Positions 9,195-18,132 of a stretch of DNA of 33,784 nt are shown here, one piece after another. Every line of letters begins with the position of its first letter. Position 1 is the first letter of the stretch. The notes beneath the pieces are model-generated. The model did no database searches. It worked only from the letters and a program-made list of their open reading frames with translations, and was not told where the DNA came from. The translations under genes and the position numbers were made by a program. The DNA is from Planctomycetaceae bacterium. GTDB taxonomy: Bacteria > Planctomycetota > Planctomycetia > Planctomycetales > Planctomycetaceae. The stretch covers positions 1 through 33,784 of the forward strand of contig JAGQPV010000002.1 in the NCBI GenBank assembly GCA_020426545.1, given 5' to 3'.

Positions 9195-10214
9195 ATGAGC
9201 GTCGACCTCCCAGTTCTGTCACCGAAGGATTTTGCCAGCGATCAGGAAATTCGCTGGTGCCCGCGGTGTGGCGACTATTCCATCCTGGCACAGATGAAGA
9301 AGGTGCTGCCCACGCTGGGAATCCCGCGTGAGAAGTTCGTCTTCGTCTCGGGCATCGGCTGTTCCAGCCGGTTCCCTTACTACATGGATACGTACGGCTT
9401 CCACTCCATCCACGGCCGGGCTCCGGCGGTGGCTTCCGGGGTGAAGGTCTCCCGGCCGGATCTGCAGGTGTGGGTGATTACCGGTGACGGCGATGCGCTG
9501 TCCATCGGTGGCAACCACCTGATGCACGCCATCCGGCGAAACCTCAACATCAACATCATTCTGTTCAACAATCAGATTTACGGTCTGACCAAGGGACAGT
9601 ACTCTCCCACCTCACCGCTGGGTGCCCGCACCAAGAGCACACCCTACGGTTCGGTGGATAACCCCTTAAGCCCGCTGAGCGTGGCCATCGGTTCGGAAGC
9701 CACATTCGTGGCCCGTTCGGTCGATGTCGACATCAAGCACCTCACCATGGTGCTGGAACGGGCGGCTCAGCACCGCGGCACGTCTTTCGTGGAAGTCTAC
9801 CAGGACTGCAACGTGTTCAACTCGGGAGCGTTTTCCTACGCCACCAAGAAGGACACCAAGGCCGACAACGTCGTCTACCTGGAACACGGCAAGCCGCTGG
9901 TCTTCGGCAAGAACCGGGAGAAGGGCATCCGCGTTTCGGAAATGAGCCGGCCGGAAGTGGTCGAACTCGGCAACGGGATCAGCGAAGATGATCTGCTGTT
10001 CCACGACGAGCAGGCGGTGGAGCCGTCCCTGGCCTTCCTGCTGGCCCGCATGCGGTACCCGGAATTCCCCGAGCCGATGGGCATCTTCCGCGACGTCGAA
10101 CGGCCGGTTTACGAGGAAGAAGTTTCCCGTCAGCTGGAAGCTGTGATGGAGCAGAAGGGCGAGGGCGACCTCGAAGCCCTGTTCAATTCCGGCGACACGT
10201 GGACGGTGGAGTAA
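9195..10214 (+). CDS. korB: 2-oxoacid:ferredoxin oxidoreductase beta subunit (KorB)
   Basis: 339 residues. It binds thiamine diphosphate and one [4Fe-4S] cluster. The cluster ligands are probably Cys22 and Cys25 (WCPRCGDYSI), Cys56 (GIGCSSRFPYYM) and Cys205 (YQDCNVF), the four-Cys pattern of this beta subunit family. The TPP/Mg site is GDGDALSIGGNH (about residues 95-106) followed by NNQIYGLTKGQ. The first motif reads CPRC rather than the commoner CPGC, leaving both Cys in place. It starts 5 nt after korA, with GGAAG overlapping the end of that gene as ribosome site. The intrinsic terminator at 10279-10324 closes the operon. No ferredoxin-like or KorC/KorD subunit gene is adjacent. Confidence 0.93.
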   Translation: MSVDLPVLSPKDFASDQEIRWCPRCGDYSILAQMKKVLPTLGIPREKFVFVSGIGCSSRFPYYMDTYGFHSIHGRAPAVASGVKVSRPDLQVWVITGDGDALSIGGNHLMHAIRRNLNINIILFNNQIYGLTKGQYSPTSPLGARTKSTPYGSVDNPLSPLSVAIGSEATFVARSVDVDIKHLTMVLERAAQHRGTSFVEVYQDCNVFNSGAFSYATKKDTKADNVVYLEHGKPLVFGKNREKGIRVSEMSRPEVVELGNGISEDDLLFHDEQAVEPSLAFLLARMRYPEFPEPMGIFRDVERPVYEEEVSRQLEAVMEQKGEGDLEALFNSGDTWTVE

Positions 10215-10278
10215 CCGCCCCGGCGGCGCAGTCGACTTAACTCCTGAATCCGGCCGCCCCGGAATTCAGGTCCAGTAC

Positions 10279-10324
10279 ATCCCGCAGGTTTCTGTCATCA
10301 GGACAGAGACCTGTGGGATTTTTT
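10279..10324 (+). terminator. Intrinsic terminator of korAB
   Basis: An 18-bp stem (10279-10296 with 10302-10319; two positions pair only as G-U) with a 5-nt loop ATCAG is followed by a run of six T (10319-10324). It lies 65 nt after the korB stop. This is the only hairpin in the window with a clear T-run. Confidence 0.9.
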
Positions 10325-11465
10325 CATGGCAAGAGCCCGATTTCCTGCTTTCCGTACCCCGCGATGCCGGCCCGTGCTCCCGGGTGTCCGGCTGCTGCTG
10401 CCTGACACACTAGAAGCAGGCGGGCCTTTTTCGGGAAATTCAGAATTTTTGTGTTCCCCCTGCACAAGTTCTTCCTGTACGCTTGACGTCAGCGGTTTCA
10501 GTGGGCAAATTATTAGATTCACGCTTCCGCATACGTGGATACATTCTCCAGGAAATCGACTCTATTTCCTGCTGCCTCAGGATTCTCCCTGTGTCTCAAT
10601 AAAAGACCTGGCCGCTGCTTCCTCCCGTCTGCTGGAGGAGTCTGTTCCGAACTGATCACCCCCTCAAGGGACGGCCTCAGAGGGATCACACAGCCTGTTG
10701 CGCGGTTTTGCCGAGCAGACTGCTGACCGAACAGCCCACAGATTCCCGAGAGGGTAACTGCTGCGGACTGCCGACTATTCAAACCATAATCAACCTGATG
10801 ATCGCTCCGTCCATCAAGCGTCTCTGGCTGTGCTGTGACAGCACTTTGATCAGGGGCGGATGGGCCAGAACATACAGCGGCTTCCGTCATGTCGACCGAA
10901 AGCCGCCAACCCCTGCCGGGGCCTGATGAGTGGCCACCAGGAAACCGCACCATGCGGTCCTGCTCCACGAATCCCTGACAGATGTCCGACGAGTTCACAC
11001 TGCCCTGAAGAACCAGACCAACCCGCCAGCCTCATTCGCTGCATGCCCGACGACTGCCGGATTCATCCCGCCGCGTTAATGGCCAGCCACGCTGAACGTG
11101 TTTTCTTCCCCGCAGGATTCGCTGAGAAACGTGCTTCAATCCGTTGATCGCTGCACACCACAACCACTCCGCCAGACTGAACTCCGAATCGTTCCCCTGA
11201 AGATTCGGCACTCCGGAACCTGCTGCCTCATCGGTCCGCACCGGACTGACCGGGCAGGGTTCCAACCATGACCCGCTCCTGTCGGCAGGGCCGCCGACAC
11301 TTTCCGCCCGCAGCAGGATCAAGTATTCCGCTGCCTGTTATGAGAGGACGCTGCTCGAAGTCATTCATTCAAGGCCCGCTTACTGCTACAGATCCACGCC
11401 TGTTTTCTTCCGTAGTAATTACTCTGCGGAATCATTCCCGTGACAGACTTTGAAAGTCCTGCCTG
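10325..11465. other. Gap of about 1.1 kb with no gene
   Basis: Open frames here on either strand are short, Ser/Arg/Pro/Cys-rich and without motifs. I see no tRNA cloverleaf. Small structures include the hairpin GTGCTG-TGA-CAGCAC (10830-10844), a weak GCCTG/CAGGC stem before GGGCCTTTTT (near 10410-10440), and a possible -35 TTGACG near 10482 without a good -10. A small RNA cannot be excluded. Two palindromes near 11414-11458 are listed separately. Confidence 0.45.
11414..11458. promoter_or_regulatory. Two short palindromes upstream of first DUF1559 gene
   Basis: AGTAATTACT (11414-11423) is a perfect 10-bp palindrome. GACTTTGAAAGTC (11446-11458) is a perfect 13-bp odd palindrome whose end is 7 nt before the ATG at 11466. 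Either could be an operator or a leader element, and the second occupies the place where a ribosome site would be expected. No experiment or known consensus supports a specific factor. Confidence 0.3.
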
Positions 11466-12536
11466 ATGAAGCGTTCCCTCTCTGCCTCCGTGGACACCGT
11501 CCGCGCACGCCGTGGCTTTACTCTGATTGAACTGCTGGTGGTGATCGCCATCATTGCCATTCTGATCGCGCTGCTGCTGCCTGCCGTGCAGCAGGCCCGC
11601 GAAGCCGCCCGCCGCACCCAGTGCAAGAACAATCTCAAGCAGATTGGCATCGCACTGCATAACTTCCACGACACGCATCAGTTCTTCCCCGCCGGCATCG
11701 GCCGGCCCGCCGGCAGCACTGTCAGCACCACGGCTGCCTACGCCGGGCCCACCTGGATGGCCTATCTGCTGCCCTACATGGACCTGCCTTCGCTGGCTGA
11801 GGAAATCAGTGCCTACACTCTGCCCGGCCAGGTAACGACGGAAGCCGCCCTCGAAGTGCAGCGGGGCCGTGTCGTCACCACGTCCAGCCCGGTCGCCACC
11901 ACGGTCACCACCATCACTCTGGCCGACCCCACCGGTGCCGCCCTGCCGGCCAACTCCGGTCTGGAACTGTCCGCAAAGACTTCCATCCCCTCGTATATCT
12001 GTCCCTCGGCAGTCAACACCGAACTGACAACCTGGAACTTTGCCACAGCGTCCTATGCCGGCAGCTACGGCTGGACCGACACCTACGGTTTCTTCCGGGT
12101 GAATGGTGCCGTCGTTCGCCTCGGCGAAATCACAGACGGACTGTCCTACACCGTGGCCGTCTCCGAAGCGGGAGCCGTCAATCCGCCGGCCACGATGGGC
12201 TACACGCCCAACCTGGAGTACCAGCCGCAGTGGCTGGCCTCCCCCCATGGCAACTGGAACGCCTCCATGCGGTATGTGCGGTACGACAACCTGCCGAACC
12301 TGGGCAGCTCCGACGGCATGACCAGTGCCCACAATGGCGGGCTGCACTGCCTGGCCGGAGACGGCGCCGTGCATTTCGTCAGCCAGTCGGTGCACCCGCT
12401 GGTCTGGAGTTCGCTGGGAACCACCCGCAAGATACTCAACCAGGCGATGGCGGCTTACCAGCCGAGCGGCGTATGGAAGCCCAACGCCACGACTCCGGCC
12501 AACTACGACGAAATCCAGGCTCAGTGGAACGACTGA
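11466..12536 (+). CDS. DUF1559 family protein with prepilin-type N-terminus (copy 1)
   Basis: 356 residues. The N-terminus is basic (RARRG) followed by [32 protein letters not shown] in two overlapping blocks: a type IV prepilin signal, with prepilin peptidase cutting between Gly17 and Phe18 and Glu22 being the conserved +5 glutamate. The C-terminus has [12 protein letters not shown], the H-X9-DG motif that ends DUF1559 proteins. These are pseudopilin-like surface or periplasmic proteins greatly expanded in planctomycetes; their role is not established. A second copy follows at 12931. No good Shine-Dalgarno precedes the ATG at 11466; the site is filled by a palindrome. The start is fixed by the need for a short basic leader. 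Confidence 0.92.
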   Translation: MKRSLSASVDTVRARRGFTLIELLVVIAIIAILIALLLPAVQQAREAARRTQCKNNLKQIGIALHNFHDTHQFFPAGIGRPAGSTVSTTAAYAGPTWMAYLLPYMDLPSLAEEISAYTLPGQVTTEAALEVQRGRVVTTSSPVATTVTTITLADPTGAALPANSGLELSAKTSIPSYICPSAVNTELTTWNFATASYAGSYGWTDTYGFFRVNGAVVRLGEITDGLSYTVAVSEAGAVNPPATMGYTPNLEYQPQWLASPHGNWNASMRYVRYDNLPNLGSSDGMTSAHNGGLHCLAGDGAVHFVSQSVHPLVWSSLGTTRKILNQAMAAYQPSGVWKPNATTPANYDEIQAQWND

Positions 12537-12930
12537 ACCCGCCGGACCTGCCGGACCTACCGGGCGAGCTGCCCGGGCTGAATCGTGCGAAGCCTTCACG
12601 ACGAGCTGCAGGACTTCTGCAGCTCTGACTGAGGCGGAACATGAGTCTGTAACCTGGCTCCGCGGCGAAGACACTGACCATGTCAGTTATGGTGCCTGGT
12701 CCTCGATTGATTGCGGAGTCTGACCGGCGGTGCTGTCCGATATTCAGGGGGATTGTCACACTTCCCCGGCAGTGCCTGTGGTCTCGCGGGAAGCTCCGAC
12801 CCTATTAGGCTGGCCGGTCGTGATCGGCCGACCCGATTCTGAACGGTGACTGTTAAGGAGCTGGTTTTTTGCCCTCCGGCCTGGTGGCCGGGTTCAAGCC
12901 CTTTCTAATTTCTGAAGACGGAGGCGTTAC
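12537..12930. other. Intergenic region between DUF1559 copies, with several hairpins
   Basis: 394 bp. It opens with a 9-bp tandem duplication GCCGGACCT (12541-12558). Three perfect hairpins follow: CCGGGC/GCCCGG (12560-12576), GAGCTGCAG/CTGCAGCTC (12603-12625) and CCGGCC/GGCCGG (12876-12891). The first two may end the message of copy 1; the third lies in the probable leader of copy 2, just after a run of six T (12865-12870). GGAGG before 12931 is a strong ribosome site. No coding frame is convincing. Confidence 0.5.
12603..12625 (+). terminator. 9-bp hairpin downstream of DUF1559 copy 1
   Basis: GAGCTGCAG (12603-12611) and CTGCAGCTC (12617-12625) are perfect reverse complements with loop GACTT, 66 nt after the stop codon. 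There is no T-run, so termination or RNA end protection is inferred from position only. Confidence 0.4.
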
Positions 12931-14061
12931 ATGAGAAGTGCTCGCTCACGTTCCGCAAATCGCCCTGAACGGCGGCGCGGATTCACTCTGATCGAACTGC
13001 TGGTCGTCATCGCGATTATTGCGATTCTGATTGCCCTGCTGCTGCCCGCCGTGCAGCAGGCCCGGGAAGCCGCCCGGCGGACACAGTGCAAGAACAATCT
13101 GAAGCAGATTGGTATCGCACTGCACAACTTCCACGATACCCACGGCCACTTCCCTTCGGCTCATGGTTACCCGTGGAACTTTACCGGCACGCCTCCCGCA
13201 CCGATTGCCACTGCCAACACGGGCGGAAACAATGACCTGATTGAGCGGAGCGGCCCCAGCTGGATGGCCTACCTGCTGCCCTTCATGGACCTGCCTTCGC
13301 TGCACGACGAAGTAGCACCGCTGCTGCGTGTGGGCATGAAGGGAAAAAACCAGGCCAACTACGAGGCCCAGCTGTCAGATTCCATCGTGGTGGATGCCTC
13401 CGCAATTGACACAACCGCCGCCCCCAACATGAATGCCACTCTGCTGCTGGTGGGTAAAAAGGAAATCCCCTCCTACAAGTGTCCCTCGGGGCTGAATACC
13501 GATGTCACCAGCTGGGGTCTGGGCACCGCGTCCTATGCCGCCAGTTGGAGCCTGGGCACCGCGTGGGGATTCTTTGACATCGAAGGACAGTTCCGCCGGC
13601 TGGGCGACATCACCGACGGGCTGACTTACACCATCGCCGTGGGCGAAGCCGGTGTCAGCACCCGCGGCGCGGCCTATCTGCCGACGCACCAGCATCAGCC
13701 CACCTGGCTGGGTTCGCCCTATGGCAACTGGACTGCCACGGCGCGGCACGTACACCCCTACACCGGGCGGGGCCAGCCAAACGGTGCCCCCACCTACAAC
13801 CGGACGGATGGTTTTGTCAGCGGTCACGCCGGTGGCATGCATGTACTGGCGGGCGACGGAGCCGTGCACATGCTGAGCGATGGCATGCATCCGCTGGTGT
13901 ACGCCTCCCTGGGAACCATCAAGCCGTGGGTGAATGCCGATTTCTCGGCTGACAACACCGGCTATGGCTACTTTAACTCGGGCATTGCTGCCGCAGCCAT
14001 CTGGAAACAGGGTGGCACGGCCACACAGTGGACCGAGATCCAGGGCCAGTGGGACGAATAA
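12931..14061 (+). CDS. DUF1559 family protein with prepilin-type N-terminus (copy 2)
   Basis: 376 residues, a paralogue of the gene at 11466. The leader [17 protein letters not shown] is cut before Phe18, followed by the same [13 protein letters not shown] helix and the block [20 protein letters not shown], nearly identical to copy 1. The middle region diverges in length and sequence. The C-terminal [12 protein letters not shown] fits H-X9-DG. Unlike copy 1 it has a strong ribosome site, GGAGG (12918-12922), 8 nt before the ATG. Codons of the shared helix differ at many third positions, so the duplication is not recent or the segment is held by protein-level selection. The function is unknown beyond the pseudopilin-like form. 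Confidence 0.93.
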   Translation: MRSARSRSANRPERRRGFTLIELLVVIAIIAILIALLLPAVQQAREAARRTQCKNNLKQIGIALHNFHDTHGHFPSAHGYPWNFTGTPPAPIATANTGGNNDLIERSGPSWMAYLLPFMDLPSLHDEVAPLLRVGMKGKNQANYEAQLSDSIVVDASAIDTTAAPNMNATLLLVGKKEIPSYKCPSGLNTDVTSWGLGTASYAASWSLGTAWGFFDIEGQFRRLGDITDGLTYTIAVGEAGVSTRGAAYLPTHQHQPTWLGSPYGNWTATARHVHPYTGRGQPNGAPTYNRTDGFVSGHAGGMHVLAGDGAVHMLSDGMHPLVYASLGTIKPWVNADFSADNTGYGYFNSGIAAAAIWKQGGTATQWTEIQGQWDE

Positions 14062-14119
14062 TGATCCATGCTGACTGCTGATGCCGGCTGACCGGCGGAT
14101 GCAGCAGGATTTCCGGCCA

Positions 14120-14153
14120 GCGGCCTGCTCTGCAGCAATGCGGGGCAGGCCGC
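14120..14153. terminator. Hairpin between convergent DUF1559 and prfC genes
   Basis: GCGGCCTGC (14120-14128) pairs perfectly with GCAGGCCGC (14145-14153), with a 16-nt loop. It lies in the 168-bp space between two genes that end toward each other, so it could stop transcription from both sides. There is no strong T-run. Confidence 0.45.
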
Positions 14154-14229
14154 GTTCGTTTCATGTCGGCACGGAATCAGCGGGGCCGGGAATCGGCCTG
14201 CGGCTGCGGGCCGGGCTCCGGCGAGAGGG

Positions 14230-15960
14230 CTAATTCTGCTCGTCAGCCCCCTGACCGGGAATCTCGTGAAACTGCAGAGACGGATTCATCTCGCAGCAGT
14301 AATTCAGGTTCCACTGGCTTTGAAACAGGGCCACCGGAGAGCCGTCCTGATCCTGCAGCATGCGGGCCGCACTGGGAAGCTTAATCGCCGCCAGGTCCTG
14401 TGGACTGCCGGTCACCCAGCGGGCCACTTCATAAGGCAGCCGGTGAAGTGTGGTCTCCGTCCCGTATTCTGATTCGAGCCGGTACTGCACCACATCGAAC
14501 TGCAGCTCTCCCACCGCGGCCAGCACCGGTTCGCGAAACATGGCCTGCGGATCGGCCAGCACCTGAATGGCACCTTCTTCGATCAGCTGGCTCACGCCGC
14601 GTGAGAACTGCTTGCGGCGGGAAGTATCGTTACAGCGGAGCGTGGCGAAACATTCGGGAGGAAACTGCCACTGCCCGTCATACTGCAGCGGCGCTCCCTC
14701 ACAGAGTGTGTCTCCCAGACGAAACTGGCCGGGGTTCACCAGACCGATGATATCGCCGGGCCAGGCTTCATCCATCGTCTCCCGGCCCGCGGCAAACACC
14801 CGGTGCGACCGCTTGATGCGGATCTTCTCGCCGGTGCGGGCCAGCAGCACTTCCATATCGCGGGCAAACCGGCCCGCACAGACCCGCACATAAGCCACCC
14901 GGTCCCGGTGTCGCGGATCGAGGTTCGCCTGAATCTTGAACACCACGCCGGCGAACTCCGGTTTGTCCGGCGGGACTTCTCCCTGGTCGCTGTTGCGCGG
15001 GCCCGGTGGCGGGCTGATATCGAGGAACGATTCCAGAAACGGTTCGACACCAAAGTTGGACAGGGCACTGCCGAAGAACACGGGGGTAATCTCCCCCTTG
15101 AGGAAGCGTTCGTGGTCGAACGGTTCGCAGGCACCATCCAGCAGTTCCACATCTTCCCGCAGCTGGGCTGCCCGCTCCGGCGACAGCAGCCGCTCGCAGG
15201 CATCCTCCAGCGTGGCCCGGGTGGTGGGAACACGGACGGCCCCCCTGGTGACCGACTCAAACAGCAGCACCTGCTCCGCGGCGCGATCGTACACGCCCTG
15301 AAAATCCCGGCCCGTGCCGATGGGCCAGTTCAGCGGTACGGCCGCCATGCCCAGCACTTCTTCCAGGTGGCCCAGTGTCGCCAGCGGTTCGCAGCCAGGC
15401 CGGTCGAGCTTGTTCACGAACGTGACGATCGGGATTTTGCGGGCCGCACAGATGCGGAACAGTTTTTCCGTCTGGGCTTCGATGCCTTTGACCGCATCAA
15501 TCACCATCACCGCGCAGTCGGCAGCTGTCAGGGTGCGGTAAGTGTCTTCGCTGAAATCCTCGTGCCCCGGCGTATCGAGCAGGTTCATCCGCTGACCGCG
15601 GTGCTCGAATGTCAGCACGGTGGAGGTAATGGAAATTCCCCGCTCCCGCTCCATGGCCATCCAGTCGGAAGTCACAGCCCGCTGCGACTTCCGGCCGCGG
15701 ACTGCCCCGGCTTCCATCACCCGGCCCGAGTACAGCAGCAGCTTTTCGGTGAGGGTGGTTTTGCCGGCATCCGGGTGAGAAATGATGGCAAAGGTTCGGC
15801 GTTTCTGAATCTCCGCCCGCAGAACGCGTTCGGAAACCCCGCCGCCGTCCTGACTGGCACCGTCCTGACTAGCATTGTCCTGACTGGCGGGCTGACTGTC
15901 CCCGGCTGCGGGCTGCCCTGGCGGCTGCAGTTCCAGAGGTTCGTTTTCGGGGTTTGTCAT
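14230..15960 (-). CDS. prfC: Peptide chain release factor 3 (RF3) with N-terminal extension
   Basis: 576 residues from the ATG at 15960. RF3 is a translation GTPase that removes RF1/RF2 from the ribosome after termination. GTPase motifs are G1 SHPDAGKTTL (from residue 61), G2 within GISITSTVL, G3 DTPGHEDF, and G4 FVNKLDRPG. The middle and end match RF3 (for example RMKR-like IKRSHRVFAAGRETMDEAWPGDIIGL and the C-terminal LQFDVVQYRLESEY). E. coli RF3 has 529 residues; here about 45 extra residues precede the G domain and include SQDNA-SQDGA-SQDGG, encoded by three 15-bp repeats. The frame remains open upstream to 16308, but that part is Arg/Pro-rich with no family match, so 15960 is preferred. 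The ribosome site is weak. Confidence 0.93.
   Translation of the reverse strand: MTNPENEPLELQPPGQPAAGDSQPASQDNASQDGASQDGGGVSERVLRAEIQKRRTFAIISHPDAGKTTLTEKLLLYSGRVMEAGAVRGRKSQRAVTSDWMAMERERGISITSTVLTFEHRGQRMNLLDTPGHEDFSEDTYRTLTAADCAVMVIDAVKGIEAQTEKLFRICAARKIPIVTFVNKLDRPGCEPLATLGHLEEVLGMAAVPLNWPIGTGRDFQGVYDRAAEQVLLFESVTRGAVRVPTTRATLEDACERLLSPERAAQLREDVELLDGACEPFDHERFLKGEITPVFFGSALSNFGVEPFLESFLDISPPPGPRNSDQGEVPPDKPEFAGVVFKIQANLDPRHRDRVAYVRVCAGRFARDMEVLLARTGEKIRIKRSHRVFAAGRETMDEAWPGDIIGLVNPGQFRLGDTLCEGAPLQYDGQWQFPPECFATLRCNDTSRRKQFSRGVSQLIEEGAIQVLADPQAMFREPVLAAVGELQFDVVQYRLESEYGTETTLHRLPYEVARWVTGSPQDLAAIKLPSAARMLQDQDGSPVALFQSQWNLNYCCEMNPSLQFHEIPGQGADEQN
15849..15893 (-). repeat. Three 15-bp tandem repeats inside prfC
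   Basis: Three adjacent 15-bp units, each starting GTCCTGACT on the plus strand and differing at a few bases, encode the five-residue repeats SQDNA, SQDGA and SQDGG (residues 26-40 of RF3). A partial fourth unit (CTGACTGTCC) follows. A multiple-of-three unit keeps the frame when the copy number changes. Confidence 0.75.
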
Positions 15961-16843
15961 CGCCTGTCTCTGTCTGTCACTGGTTGAATCAATGTCGTCC
16001 GCGACCGCCGGGCAGGGCCACCGTCCCGGCATCGTCGACCCCGCGGAGCCTCTGTCTGTCGTTCCCCGGCGAACCGTTCGTTGCCGGGGCAGGGGTTCGT
16101 TCCCGCAGGGCGGAAGTCCCGTCGGCAGCCGCCGCTCACCCCGGCGGGGAAACCGTGCCTGCCCAACCCGCTGTCCGGGCTCTGGACTGCAGGAGCGTCT
16201 CCGGGGTCTTCGATCCTTTTGCCGGAAGGAAACCAGACCGCGGGAAGCTGGCGGTTCAGCAGGCAGAGCTCCACCCGGCGGAGCATTCGCGGCCGGTTTG
16301 AACTCCACCGCCTGCCGCTCAGGGGGGCGTGATGGCAGCCGGCAGCGAAGGATGCAGCCGCGAACTGACGGGGCGGATGGTATCGAACGGCCCGGACAAC
16401 TCAGAATTGCTCATACGTGCAGCAGGTGCGGGAGGGCGGTGCGGAGAGAAAAACCGGCTGATCTCCGGGGGACAGAGCAGATCGTAGCACGGCCAGCACT
16501 TGAGGAAAACCTGCTTTGCCCGGTCCCGCCGGTCGATTGGCGAAACAGCAGCCGGCCGTCTGTTCTGCAGGGAATCTGCCGGGCGGGCCTCTTCCGGGCG
16601 GGCCAGCTGCCCCTGACCCGCCGACTGGCTGCTTCCGGTGAACTCCCGCAGGTAAAAGCCGCCGGTGTGTCATTGGCAGCCTGGAGGTGCCGGCCTGCTG
16701 GTTGCAGCAAGGCCCGCCACCAGCCCGCCTGTTCTCCGTGCAGGGTGGCGGGACGACCGGACCGCGGCGGAACACGAAATCCGCCACCCACCGTCACGTC
16801 ACCAGCCACCGCACGGAGCCAGGTCCCGGGCCAGAACCCTGCG
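15961..16843. other. Long gap between prfC and DUF932-like gene, no gene seen
   Basis: About 880 bp upstream of prfC and downstream of the DUF932-like gene, both on the minus strand. Frames on both strands here are Arg/Pro/Gly/Ser-rich with no motif. A long plus-strand open frame (from 15992 to 18310) crosses it, but it runs antisense through two real genes. The prfC promoter should be here; I could not identify it. Confidence 0.45.
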
Positions 16844-17938
16844 TCAGTTCAGCGACGCACGGGGGCCGGGATCGGACGATTCAATGAACACATCCTGAAA
16901 CTCGGAACCGGCACCCGCGGTGCCCTCCATGTCGAACTCATCCGACAGCATCGACCCCACCAGCCCCTGCAGACGCCAGGCGGAATTCCAGCTCACACGG
17001 TGCGTGGCAATCTCGGTGGCGAAGTTCAGCAGATCGTACACCCGGCACCGGGCCGGCAGCACCCGTTGCCGTTTGATCGACAGAGCATCGAGATTGGCCA
17101 TGCCATACAACTCGTGGACCCGGCCCGTCATGCCGTAGAACCGTTCGAGCACCCGGCCCCGGCTGTAACTGTCGGAGTTGTCGATCCGCAGCAGTTCCCG
17201 GTACAGCCGGTTGCACTCGGCCAGCGAGGCCCAGGACGTCTGAGAACTCTCAAACCGCTGCCGCAATGCGGCGAAACCGTCGCTGTTGTCGTACGAATCG
17301 AGAGCCCGGCTGAGCGACCAGCCGATATCCTTCCCCGTGCTGACTTCGCTGCGGAACACGGGACTGTAGGCCACTGCACCGTTCGCGCAGATCATCCGCA
17401 GCAGCGACAGATAAATCCGCGGACTGCCGAAACCGTCGATCGGCGTTTCCAGCACGTACCGGTGCTGGAACACGTCTCCGCCGATCTGAAAATCCCCCGC
17501 GCCGGAGCGGGGCGTGTGTGTGGTCGTCACACAGCCGTTGCTGCAGGAAACCTCGCGGCAATCGTAACCGCTGGCGAGCGTCACCACTTCCTCGGGGCTG
17601 ATGACCGGCCGGCTCAGACGGCTGGCAGCCAGCAGGCGGGGCTCCTTCTTTCCGTCGTGTTCCAGGCAGAACCGGAACTGGTTGGCGCTGTCCTCCCGGG
17701 CAATCCGCTCGAACACTTCCTGGTGGCTGAAGTAGCGGAACACGCTGTCGCTGATGGCAAACCGATTGAACAGCGACTTCCAGAACCGGCGGGTGGGCTT
17801 TGCCCAGCGGTCGCCAATCTGGATCTTCTCGACCTCCGGGCGGCGGCTGCCGATGGCCGGGGCCGTCTGTACGGTCAAATCCCGGATGCTGGCGACTCCG
17901 TACTCGTAACGGCTGTTAATAGCGTTCATGCTGGTCAT
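16844..17938 (-). CDS. DUF932-like phage/plasmid-type protein
   Basis: 364 residues, no signal peptide, probably cytoplasmic. It resembles DUF932, a family known mostly from phages and plasmids and without a known activity: two core strand-turn segments carry Cys-Asn-Gly (SCSNGC at about 131-136 and MICANGA at about 182-188), and the C-terminal helix LLNFATEIATH with SIKRQRVLP upstream fits the family end. Cys127, Cys132 and Cys136 lie close together (spacing 4 and 3) and could bind a metal. The ATG at 17938 has AAAGG 6 nt upstream; an ATG 9 nt further in is an alternative. It follows the helicase gene on the same strand after about 195 bp that hold a strong hairpin, so they are likely co-transcribed with partial attenuation. 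The family call is moderately sure; the function is unknown. Confidence 0.75.
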   Translation of the reverse strand: MTSMNAINSRYEYGVASIRDLTVQTAPAIGSRRPEVEKIQIGDRWAKPTRRFWKSLFNRFAISDSVFRYFSHQEVFERIAREDSANQFRFCLEHDGKKEPRLLAASRLSRPVISPEEVVTLASGYDCREVSCSNGCVTTTHTPRSGAGDFQIGGDVFQHRYVLETPIDGFGSPRIYLSLLRMICANGAVAYSPVFRSEVSTGKDIGWSLSRALDSYDNSDGFAALRQRFESSQTSWASLAECNRLYRELLRIDNSDSYSRGRVLERFYGMTGRVHELYGMANLDALSIKRQRVLPARCRVYDLLNFATEIATHRVSWNSAWRLQGLVGSMLSDEFDMEGTAGAGSEFQDVFIESSDPGPRASLN

Positions 17939-18080
17939 AACTGGCCTTTCCACAAAGCTGGCTCCCGCTGTGTCTCACGTCTGTGTGAGCCCGGACAGGA
18001 GGAGGACAGAACATCCACGGGAATTGAAGAACCACAGGAAACAGAGCGAAATCTCAGGCACCACGATCACCGGGCACGTC

Positions 18081-18104
18081 CGCCACCTTCCCCGGAAAGT
18101 GGCG
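18081..18104 (-). terminator. Hairpin between helicase and DUF932-like genes
   Basis: On the minus-strand RNA, CGCCACTTTC pairs with GAAGGTGGCG (one G-U pair) around the loop CGGG, about 29 nt after the helicase stop. It has no T-run. It may lower expression of the downstream gene or stabilise the helicase message. A smaller stem, CTCAC/GTGAG, lies at 17974-17989 just before the DUF932-like gene. Confidence 0.4.
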
Positions 18105-18132
18105 ACTTCATTTCAGCCGGCGGGAACGGGAT

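Noticed and set aside
7177-9291. Minus-strand open frame of about 700 residues
   Set aside because: It is antisense to korA, which has clear motifs and a ribosome site. The antisense product is His/Gln/Gly/Val-rich with no family signal.
12871-12910. tRNA-like T-loop GGTTCAAGCC
   Set aside because: No matching acceptor stem, anticodon arm or D-arm at the required distances.
16401-16809. Two overlapping minus-strand frames downstream of the DUF932-like gene
   Set aside because: Different frames cover the same bases with no motif in either, and neither has a convincing start.
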